Positions 55,291-64,000 of a DNA stretch of 64,000 bases are shown here, piece after piece. The stretch lies in NCBI RefSeq assembly GCF_000224145.3, contig NW_004190401.2, forward strand, positions 47,968 through 111,967. The letters run 5' to 3'. The position numbers and the translations under genes are program-made. Position 1 is the stretch's first letter; the number at the start of each line of letters is the position of its first letter. The notes beneath the pieces are model-generated. The model did not search any database. It had not been told where the DNA came from and saw nothing but the letters and a program-made list of their open reading frames with translations. Source of the stretch: Ciona intestinalis (lineage: Eukaryota > Chordata > Ascidiacea > Phlebobranchia > Cionidae).

Positions 55291-56072
55291 TGTAGACTAT
55301 ACAAATCCAGATATAAATAAATACTCACCCCACTTTAAAAACTTATTTTTAATAAAACATTAAACGTGCATGCTTAGGGGAATCCCCTACGTGTTTAGCG
55401 CAAAATTTCCACAAGTTGGGGTAAATATTTTTATTTTTCTATTTCGGGGAGCTAGTTTAGCTGTTGCGCATTGTTCAACTTTAAATAGTGTGAAATACAA
55501 TACGTTTTGCAATACCACTCGATTAACGTTAGATCAATAAACCATTGGCATTAAGTACAAAAGTGCGGAACAGTTTAACAAGGCTATTTTATAGTCGTGA
55601 GAATACGGATATATAATTATGTCAATGTTCTCTGTTTACTAAAAATGAGACAAAAATAAAAACATGAACAATCTTACCCAACAATAAAAAAACATGAACC
55701 ATCTTACCCGAAAATATTCAGAAACAGCTGATTGATTTACTATCCTTTCAACTTATAATAGCAGTCTAATCGTTAAGAACGACATGGCAAACAAGTGGTT
55801 AGCACGCCTGCCTCTAACCCAGAGGTAATGGTTTAAAGGCTCGACCACTTGCGGCATGTGTGTTCTTGCAAGACACTTAACGGCAATTGCTCCGAGCCAG
55901 TAATGGGTTGTTCAAATTATCAACTCTACATACAAAGATCGCCGCCCAAAACAAACCAGGTAACTTGTAAGCAGGCATGAGGTCACCGATAACCACAGGT
56001 GTCACACGGGTGTTCTGTTTCATACACCTCATGCCTGCTTACAAGGCCACGCGAGGATAAGGCAAGTTACAT
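55291..56072. other. Intergenic DNA between RIOX1 and FUT-A
   Basis: RIOX1 5' flank on the left, a SINE filling the right part. A short direct duplication 'aaaaacatgaac(a/c)atctt' is present near 55660-55710. No coding gene seen. Confidence 0.6.
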
Positions 56073-56079
56073 TTATTCG
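55775..56079 (+). mobile_element. Full-length tRNA-derived SINE ending inside the FUT-A stop codon region
   Basis: Head: aagtggttagcacgcc (A-box-like) and ggctcgaccac (B-box-like). Body: caagacacttaacggcaatt. Tail: gcgaggataaggcaagttac then atttattcg. The tail's last bases contain the complement of the FUT-A stop codon (56073-56075) and an AATAAA on the minus strand (56072-56077). Confidence 0.75.
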
Positions 56080-59000
56080 AAGAGACACTCGTGGTTATCA
56101 GTCCCATACCACCAAGCATCTAAGTTTTTAACAACCCGATGTTTTATATGACGTCGAACTTTAACTTTCCTTTGTGAGTGGTCAACATACCGCACGTAAT
56201 AACTGCGCATCTCGATTTCCGAATCGTCTTCGATTCCATGCAAAATATTACATAGACGACACGCTCCTGCGGTAGACCTGGCATAAGCATCCGTGAGTTG
56301 CAGATGCTTCCGCCACTCATGATATTCCATATAAGCTGTATTGTTCTTATCAAGGTAACTTATATAGTTCGCTAGATCTGCTGCTGATTTGAAATCTTCA
56401 ACATGAATGAACGAATGTGGAGGCGCTATCACTTCTACATCCGACTTTTTCGGCCCCCAAACAATGGGTATTGTTCCTGAATACAAACCATGGTGTATGA
56501 ACTTCTCTGTGACGTAATCCCGACAATGGAAAGAATTCTCGAACGCAAAGTAGAATTTGTAGTCGCCAACGAAACGAAAGAATTCTTCATTGCCCCGCTC
56601 TAAGTTAACGGTCTGATTAAAACATCTGGAAAGAAGCGCAATTTTGACTCGACAGTGAGCATGAGGTGTATGAATACATCATGTGTGTCTGGTGTATAAG
56701 AAGACACCAATATGATAACTCGACAGTGAGCATGAGGTGTATGAATACATCATGTGTGTCTGGTGTATAAGAACACATCCATGTTATAACTCGACAGCGG
56801 GCATGAGGTGTATGAATACACCATGTGTGTCTGGTGTATAAGAAGACACCCATGTTATAACTCGACAGTGTGCATGGGGTGTATGAATACACCATGTGCG
56901 TCTGGTGTATAAAAGACACCCATGTTATAACTCGACAGTGTGCATGGGGTGTATGAATACACCATGTGCGTCTGGTGTATAAAAGACACCCATGTTATAA
57001 CTTGACAGTGAGCATGAGGTGTATGAATACACCATGTGTGTCTGGTGTATAAAAGACACCCATGTTATAACTTGACAGTGAGCATGAGGTGTATGAATAC
57101 ACCATGTGTGTCTAGTGTATAAGAAGACACTCATGTTATAACTCGACAGCGGGCATAAGGTATGGAATAAATGCTAACCTGCCATATGTATCAACTTTAA
57201 GTCCAGATTTTAAAAGTTCTTTGAAATATTTCATTCTTTTTTTGGCTCCAAATCGTCTTTTACAATTTGAAACGATCCAAACGCCCAGTCTTTTCTTCAC
57301 CGGAACGAATTTACTTATTGCTCTGATAACCTCTCTTGCACCATACGGTGTGTAGATGGAGGAATCTCTCCTGTATTTATGGGATAACAACTGTTAATAT
57401 TTTGTTTATAATGCCGAAACTTTTCAACCGACATCGTTACAATAAAACATTGAATATCCCTTATTATAATTCCTTGACCGGAAAAATATAGTCGTTATAA
57501 CACGCGTGTTCTGTTTCATACACCTTGTGCGCATGCGTAGTAGTACCAACACGCAAGCGGATTAAATGTTAGGAAACAATTTACAATGTTCCCACTCACC
57601 TATACGTCATCGTAGCGTTGAAGTAATTATTCTCAAACGCAACGAAATCTTTTTTTCTCCACGATATCATTAACGGTGATTCCCTGTTAAACCAGATGTA
57701 ATACATATCTGGTCTCCTGAGGAATTAATAAAGATATATGTTAAACAACAGTGGTTTGAAACTATATAGTCTATATGTGGGTATGTCTTATACATCAAGG
57801 CGCGTCATGGAATATATGATTCAGGCGAATGTTTGCCAAGTATACCCCATTCAAATTATATAGCAATTTAGGCCTATATTGTAAAGTGCAAAAAAGCTCC
57901 CAAACCCCGTGAAATATCTAAGTCATTTGATGCAGCAACACGCTGCTAATGTATTTGTTTGGAAGATAAAACAGTGAGAGCAATTATACCGAATATAAAC
58001 AAAGATAGAAGTTCCACTTTTACCTTAAATGATCAGGTGGCATTTCATCCTCCATCATGCAGTTGTTGTGAAAAATTACTGCGGCCGTTCTGGGGTCTGA
58101 GATCTAATATAAATAGCATATAATGACATATATATTAAAGAATACGTTCGGTACTAAGGGCTATACACTTGTAAGCGGACACGAGGTGTATAAAACTGAA
58201 CACTCGTGTTTAACGACTATCGTTGCCCTGCCCCACGAGAATAAATAAATAACATTTATTCATTTCACAGGTAACCCTATTCGTTTTAGTTGCCATGCCA
58301 CAGTAGTTTCTGTCAGTCAGGCATTTTCGATTATTTGTTGTTAATAACATAAGTGAATGAAGATTGGGTTATCAATATAAACTACAACGTATATCTCACC
58401 AACGATTTATTCGTAGACATTGTACACCAACCACAATAATCTTTGCTGAGTTGTTTCAACTTGTGGGGGTGATTATGACACCAGTTTATTATAATCTGAA
58501 ACATGATGTTGGTTGGGGTAAGATGGCCAGTGTTTTTATTCTCCTTTATCGTTTTATTTGGTACTAAACAAAAACACTGATTGATTTATAACCGTATCCT
58601 CTCGACTCTGGGATTTCGGTGCTAACGGTATTCATCTTACTCCACAAAATATTTACGTTGAGATTATCAACAATGAGGTTTGAATTTTGTGCATGCTTCA
58701 AACCAGTGTTTCTCAACCTTTCATGGTTCGTATGTTCTATTAGAAGCATTCAACACCCGTGACCCCCATTTAAATAGTATACGTCTTTAACCGTATAAGG
58801 AATGTAGACAACAAATAAAACTTCGGGGCAAATCGGGATACCGTTAGCGCCTAAATCCCATCGAATGTGTTTTAAACAATTAACAAATAACGCTGTTATA
58901 GAGTCGAGAGGGTATGGTTATGTAATTATATAAGTATTCGTTGTTTGCTGCCAAATAGGACGACAAAAGCGAGTGAAAACACGTGCAACCATACCCCACC

Positions 59001-59269
59001 TTACTACATATGAACAATCTTTTAGTCGATTCAAAAATAAATAAAATGTTTTCCACCTTTTCCTTGAGCTTGGCGATATTCAAGGCATCTTGCAACGTCA
59101 TAATACCAAACTGCGTCGTTTCTTTTGTTCCATTATTGTTTCGTTGCGGTTGCAAGTTTTTCAATTGTTGCTTCTTATTAATGTTTATGACGTAACAAAC
59201 AATTACCATGAATATAACAATGCACGCGAATGTCTTGAATCTTTGCATCATCAAGATATATCTAAACAT
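56073..59269 (-). CDS. Alpha-1,3-fucosyltransferase (GT10), intact copy FUT-A
   Basis: Golgi type II membrane enzyme transferring fucose from GDP-fucose to N-acetyllactosamine-type acceptors. Six exons in order: 59057-59269, 58400-58495, 58024-58103, 57600-57716, 57179-57370, 56073-56625; 1251 nt, 416 aa, phases consistent, within the family's usual 350-430. Residues about 12-29 (FACIVIFMVIVCYV) form the signal anchor. Family motifs: DPRTAAVIFH, TMTYRRDSSIYTPYG, GVWIVSNC, and the GDP-fucose-binding block YKFYFAFENS...DYVTEKF...G.IPIVWGP, then DF..A.DLA.YI..LD.N...Y..Y..WR near the end. Possible N-glycosylation sites include NAT and NQT. Intron 5 holds a 71-bp minisatellite. It lies head-to-head with a second copy on the plus strand. 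The acceptor substrate and exact vertebrate counterpart cannot be assigned. Confidence 0.93.
56640..57165 (-). repeat. 71-bp minisatellite in FUT-A intron 5 (about seven units)
   Basis: Fills nearly all of the intron between exons 57179-57370 and 56073-56625. Some units have lost one base (tataaaagacaccc versus tataagaagacaccc). Confidence 0.92.
58163..58262 (+). repeat. SINE tail fragment in FUT-A intron 2
   Basis: 'gtaagcggacacgaggtgta' through 'cacgagaataaataaataac' match the SINE tail. The same insertion is present in FUT-B (61457-61558), so it predates the duplication. Confidence 0.75.
58503..58650. mobile_element. MITE in FUT-A intron 1, shared with FUT-B
   Basis: gttggggtaagatggccagt at one end and ggtattcatcttactccaca at the other, with 'aaccgtatcctctcgactct' inside. 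The counterpart in FUT-B is at about 61030-61200. Its end abuts the exon 2 acceptor. Confidence 0.7.
58800..59012. mobile_element. Second MITE in FUT-A intron 1, absent from FUT-B
   Basis: Left part gggcaaatcgggataccgtt then agcgcc, right part gtgcaaccataccccacctt then actacata, with 'gagtcgagagggtatggtta' inside. FUT-B intron 1 is 217 bp against 561 bp here, and this element accounts for much of the difference. Confidence 0.65.
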
Positions 59270-60780
59270 AATTCCAATGCATTATAAGTTTCTCAGTATA
59301 TACTGAAACATTATATAACAAATATTCTGAATTGTATGGAGGTAAAAGTGAGATCTTGGAGCTTGCTTCATAGACCTGAGTTGGCCTATCATGCTAACAC
59401 AGGTACAGAAAGTAAAAGAAGTTAAGTTACTCGGTTAGATACTACAATACTCAAAACATAACTTGAAAAAATATGTTCTGTACATAAACCTGTGCAATCA
59501 TATTCTTCGTACAACCGACACTATAGAACTGACATAACAAAACAGACGTGCTAATCAACAACAAGGAACAAAACTGCAAGTCATTAGCCAAGTAATAATT
59601 ATAGCTTCAAGTATTTCCTCAAAGCAGAAAAAGGCAATTTACATCTTTAATGAAAGCACAGGAGCAATAAAAAGGAATGAAAACATGTCTCATCTTACTC
59701 CATCCTATGCTATATTTAAGACAGTTTGATTTCAGCCAAGAGTCCCATGATTTGGGAATGTGCTGGCATTTACAACCGATAAGCCGCGTTCCTTCACAAA
59801 ATGCCAAATTCAACCAATCTTACTAAAACCGACTGCATTATTCAAACTGATGAAACGTGTTGTGGTTTTAACCAACAGCAGGAATGTTTTGTTTTGTCCC
59901 GGACCTTGCAGTTACTTTCCACGACTTCCGTGATACCGTAATTATCGTGCTATACTTGAAGGGTTGTTGATCAGCACGTCGGTTTTGTTGTTGTATAAGT
60001 TCTATAGTGTCGGTTGGTCAAAGATTAAGTTAGAAAGTTTGATGTTCACAACAGATTTTCAAGTTATGTTTTGAGTATTTTAGTATATCTATAGGCGAGT
60101 AACTTCTCTTCTTTTACTTTTTGTTACCTGTGTCAGCATGATGGGCCAACTCAGCAGGTCTAAAGCAAGTTTTATGTACAGATTTTTTACTTCTGTTTTG
60201 TGTATTGTAATATCTAAGCAAACAAACTTATTTTGCCGTCTTTAACTTGTAACGACTCCAAAAGAGCGTCGTGAAATGTTAAAACACGATCATGAAATAT
60301 TTGGACTTGGGTGTTGGGACTTGGGTTAAAGTTATCCCATCTTACCCCACATTACCTTCCCTACAATAAACGAGCAGCTTGTTCCCTTAAACACATCGGT
60401 TCCGCACAGAACCGCGTATTTCCTTTGTAATTTGAATGCAACGACTTGGGTCGTTTACTGCTTTGAGGAAATTCTTAAAGCCATTATTACTTGGCGAATT
60501 ACTTGCAGTGCTCCTTGTTGTTGGTTTTGTTATGTAAGTTTTATATACTTGCGGTGGGGCGAAGAATAAGTTAGAAAGTTTAATGTACAGAACAGGTTTT
60601 TTAGTTATGTTTTGAGTATTATACTATCTAACCGAGTAACTTCTCTTCTTTTACTTTCTGTAACTATGTCAGCATGACGGGCCAACTCAGGGCAAGATCT
60701 CACTGTTACCTCTACAGATCAGAACATTTGTTATACAATTTTCTTGGTATATACTGAGAAACTTATAATGCATTGGAATT
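59270..60780. other. Central region between the two fucosyltransferase copies
   Basis: Bidirectional 5' flank. It contains three copies of one block: about 59380-59530 (minus), 60005-60175 (plus) and 60545-60700 (plus), each with ttatgttttgagtatt and gggccaactca-type words. It also holds partial MITEs at 59640-59715 and 60235-60360. The symmetrical pieces continue the inverted repeat; the extra plus-strand copy breaks the symmetry. No coding gene seen. Confidence 0.7.
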
Positions 60781-61581
60781 ATGTTTAGATATATCTTGAT
60801 GATGCAAAGATTCAAGACATTCGCGTGCATTGTTATATTCATGGTAATTGTTTGTTACGTCATAAACATTAATAAGAAGCAACAATTGAAAAACTCGCAA
60901 CCGCAACGAAACAATAATGGAACAAAAGAGACGACGCAGTTTGGTATTATGACGTTGCAAGATGCCTTGAATATCGCCAAGCTCAAGGAAAAGGTGGAAA
61001 ATATTTTATTTATTTTTGACTCGACTGAAAGATGAGGTGAATACCGTTAGCACCGAAATCCCATATCTCCAAATTTTGTTTTTATTAATTAAACGCTCTT
61101 TCGAGAGCATACGGTTATAAACCAGAAAATGTTTTTGATTAGTACCAAATAAAACGATAAAGGTGAATGAAAACACTGGCCATCTTACCCCAACCAACAT
61201 CATGTTTCAGATTATAATAAACTGGTGTCATAATCACCCCCACAAGTTGAAACAACTCAGCAAAGATTATTGTGGTTGGTGTACAATGTCTACGAATAAA
61301 TCGTTGGTGAGATATACGCTGTAGTTTATATTGATAACCCAATCTTCATTCCGCACTTATGTTATTAACAACAAATAATCGAAAATGCCTGACTGACAGA
61401 AACTACTGTGGCATGGCAACTAAAACGAATAGGGTTACCTGTGAAATGATTCAATGTTATTTATTTATTCTCGTGGGTCAGGGCAACGATAGTCGTTAAA
61501 CACGAGTGTTCAGTTTTATACACCTCGTGTCCGCTTACAAGTATATAGCCCTTAGTACCGAACGTATTCTTTAATATATAG

Positions 61582-61790
61582 TAGGCTAGGGTAGGGGAAG
61601 ATGGGACACCTTTAGCACATAATATCCAAATAGCCCTATCAGGTTTTAAACAATTAACAGCGGCTTATGAGAGTCGTGAGCATATAGATTTATAATTCTT
61701 TGAATATCTTTTGTTTACAACCAAACGGGAAAAGGAAAGAGAATGAAAAGGTGTCCCATCTTCCGCCGCCTTACTATATTTGTCATTGTA
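61582..61790. mobile_element. MITE in FUT-B intron 2, absent from FUT-A
   Basis: Left end tatagtaggctagggtaggg then gaagatgggacacctttagc; right end aaaggtgtcccatcttccgc then cgccttactata. FUT-A has the uninterrupted site near 58137 (coding strand: tttaatatatatgtcatt), so insertion was at TA with apparent TA duplication. Confidence 0.88.
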
Positions 61791-62749
61791 CCATTTATTT
61801 TAGATCTCAGACCCTAGAACGGCCGCAGTAATTTTTCACAACAACTGCATGATGGTGGATAAAATGCCACCTGATCATTTAAGGTAAAAGTGGAACTTCT
61901 ATCTTTGTTTATATTCGGTATAATTGCTCTCACTGTTTTATCTTCCAAACAAATACATTAGCAGCGTTGCTGCATCAAATGACTTAGATATTTCACGGGG
62001 TTTGGGAGCTTTTTTGCACTTTACAATATATAGGCCTAAATTGCTATATATTGTTTGAATGGGGTATACTTGGCAAACATTCGCCTGAATCATATATTCC
62101 ATGACGCGCCTTGATGTATAGGACATACCCACATATAGACTATATAGTTTCAAACCACTGTTGTTTAACATATATCTTTACTAATTCCTCAGGAGACCAG
62201 ATATGTATTACATCTGGTTTAACAGGGAATCACCGTTAATGCTATCGTGGAGAAAAAAGACTTTGTTGCGTTTGAGAATAATTACTTCAACGCTACGATG
62301 ACGTATAGGTGAGTGGGAACATTGTAAATTGTTTCCTAACTTTTAATCCGGTTGCGTATTGGTACTACTACGCATGCGCACAAGGTGTATGAAACAGAAC
62401 ACGCGTGTTATAACGACTATCGTTTTTCAGTCAAGGAATTATAATAAGGGATATTCAATGTTTTATTGTAACGATGTAGGTTGAAAAGTTTCAGCATTAT
62501 AAACAAAATAGTAACAGTTGTTATCCCATATATACAGAAGAGATTCCTCCATCTACACACCGTATGGTCCAAGAAACGTTAGAGGCCCAAATAAGTTCGT
62601 TCCGGTGAAGAAGAAACTGGGCGTTTGGATCGTTTCAAATTGTAACAGAGAATTTGGAGCCAAAAAAAGAATGAAATATTTCAAAGAACTTTTAAAATCT
62701 GGACTTAAAGTTGATACATATGGCAGGTTAGCATTTATTCCATACCTTA

Positions 62750-63660
62750 TGCCCGCTGTCGAGTTATAACATGGGTGTCTTCTTATACACCAGACATACA
62801 TGGTGTATTCATACACCTCATGCTCACTGTCAAGTTATAACATGGGTGACTTCTTATACACCAGACATACATGGTGTATTCATACACCTCATGCTCACTG
62901 TCGAGTTATAACATGGGTGTCTTCTTATACACCAGACATACATGGTGTATTCATACACCTCATGCTCACTGTCGAGTTATAACATGCTTCTTATACACCA
63001 TACATACATGGTGTATTCATACACCTTATGCCCGCTGTCGAGTTATAACATGGGTGTCTTCTTATACACCAGACATACATGGTGTATTCATACACCTCAT
63101 GCTCACTGTCAAGTTATAACATGGGTGACTTCTTATACACCAGACATACATGGTGTATTCATACACCTCATGCTCACTGTCGAGTTATAACATGGGTGTC
63201 TTCTTATACACCAGACATACATGGTGTATTCATACACCTCATGCTCACTGTCGAGTTATAACATGCTTCTTATACACCATACATACATGGTGTATTCATA
63301 CACCTTATGCCCGCTGTCGAGTTATAACATGGGTGTCTTCTTATACACCAGACATACATGGTGTATTCATACACCTCATGCCCACTGTCGAGTTATAACA
63401 TGGGTGACTTCTTATACACCAGACATACATGGTGTATTCATACACCTCATGCCCACTGTCGAGTTATAACATGGGTGTCTTCTTATACACCAGACATACA
63501 TGGTGTATTCATACACCTTATGCCCACTGTCGAGTTATAACATGGGTGTCTTCTTATACACCAGACATACATGGTGTATTCATACACCTTATGCCCACTG
63601 TCGAGTTATAACATGGGTGTCTTCTTATACACCAGACATACATGGTGTATTCATACAGTC
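62750..63660 (+). repeat. 71-bp minisatellite in FUT-B intron 5 (about 13 units, higher-order structure)
   Basis: Unit gagttataacatgggtgtct + tcttatacaccagacataca + tggtgtattcatacacctca + tgctcactgtc = 71 bp. Two units lack the five bases ggtgt (66 bp). A block of three full units plus one short unit (279 bp) is itself repeated, since equivalent points recur at 62800/63079, 62871/63150 and 62942/63221. Confidence 0.93.
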
Positions 63661-64000
63661 AAAACTGCTCTTTTTCCAGATGTTTTAAACAGCGCGTTAG
63701 CTTAAAGCGGGGCAGCGAAGAATTCTTTCGTTTCGTTGGCGATTACAAATTCTACTTTGCGTTCGAGAATTCTTTCCATTGTCGGGATTACGTCACAGAG
63801 AAGTTCATACACCATGGTTTGTATTCAGGAACAATACCCATTGTTTGGGGGCCGAAAAAGTCGGATGTAGAAGTGATAGCGCCTCCACATTCGTTCATTC
63901 ATGTTGAAGATTTCAAATCAGCAGCAGATCTAGCGAACTATATAAGTTACCTTGATAAGAACAATACAGCTTATATGGAATATCATGAGTGGCGGAAGCA

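Larger units (their letters stand above)
56073..59540 (-). repeat. Left arm of a large inverted duplication
   Basis: This whole stretch (FUT-A exons, introns and about 270 bp upstream) is matched in reverse complement by about 60545-64000. Intron insertions shared by both arms include the SINE tail at 58163-58262 / 61457-61558 and the SINE fragment at 57483-57560 / 62365-62435. Arm-specific differences are a MITE at 58800-59012 (left only) and one at 61582-61790 (right only). Confidence 0.9.
60545..64000 (+). repeat. Right arm of the inverted duplication, running off the window
   Basis: Reverse complement of the left arm, with scattered substitutions and a few insertions and deletions. It continues past 64000, so the full arm length is unknown. 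Confidence 0.9.
60781..64000 (+). pseudogene. Alpha-1,3-fucosyltransferase copy FUT-B, frameshifted, cut by window end
   Basis: Head-to-head paralogue of FUT-A. Exons: 60781-60993, 61211-61306, 61804-61883, 62193-62308, 62538-62726, 63680 to beyond 64000. All splice sites match FUT-A. Exon 2 appears identical at the protein level. Exon 3 has two changes (MMEDEM to MMVDKM), and exon 5 is one codon shorter with several changes. Exon 4 is 116 nt instead of 117: a run of seven A is six A here (near 62254-62259), shifting the frame to a TGA at 62299-62301, upstream of the catalytic core. Exons 5 and 6 remain open in their own frame, so the lesion is recent, an assembly or sequencing error, or bypassed by an unseen splice choice. 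If the base is an error, this is a functional gene. Confidence 0.75.

Noticed and set aside
62750..63660. CRISPR-like regular repeat
   Set aside because: The whole 71-bp unit is repeated with no variable spacers, and the DNA is animal nuclear.
62800..63688. Series of overlapping open frames with VYSYTSCSLSSYNMG-type repeats
   Set aside because: They are translations of the 71-bp minisatellite in shifting frames and lie in a fucosyltransferase intron. The same holds at 11117-11323, 28553-28818, 44690-44938 and 56617-57134.

Overview
This window is animal nuclear DNA and most likely comes from a solitary tunicate of the Ciona type. The evidence is small, intron-dense genes with GT-AG introns, AT-rich introns, short tRNA-derived SINEs and short TA-flanked MITEs recurring every few kilobases, and proteins that look like deuterostome orthologues. 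The species call is inference. Three runs of N (388-437, 10474-10598, 53490-53614) are assembly gaps.

Layout, left to right. (1) 2736-22957, minus strand: Na+/K+-ATPase alpha subunit. I resolved 22 coding exons that join in frame to 1027 codons plus stop, with an 8.3-kb first intron. (2) 25639-26613, minus: an intronless aldo-keto reductase. (3) 28842-30702, minus: a small C2H2 zinc-finger gene whose 3' end is unresolved. (4) 31857-42355, minus: a salt-inducible kinase (SIK) in 21 exons, 984 codons plus stop. (5) 47189-55290, minus: RIOX1/NO66-type JmjC ribosomal oxygenase in 16 exons, 712 codons plus stop. (6) 56073-59269, minus: an intact six-exon alpha-1,3-fucosyltransferase (FUT-A, 416 codons plus stop). 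(7) 60781-64000, plus: a second head-to-head fucosyltransferase copy (FUT-B) that runs off the window and carries a one-base frameshift. FUT-A and FUT-B are the arms of a large inverted duplication.

Between and inside the genes lie three families of interspersed repeat (tRNA-like SINEs, TA-flanked MITEs, and a family containing 'gggccaact') and two shared tandem repeats. A 71-bp minisatellite occurs at five places: three genes' introns (including both FUT copies) plus one intergenic site. A 131-bp repeat is shared by an ATPase intron and a RIOX1 intron.

Functional links. The genes are unrelated housekeeping and signalling genes, with no operon-like spacing. The clearest regulatory theme is the SIK locus: the kinase keeps four motifs that match the PKA/14-3-3 sites of vertebrate SIKs, and at least 30 exact copies of the CRE-type palindrome TGACGTCA lie between 33.6 and 48.0 kb, against five in the rest of the window. 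Exon boundaries were placed by hand from splice sites, reading phase and family conservation; no transcript data were available.
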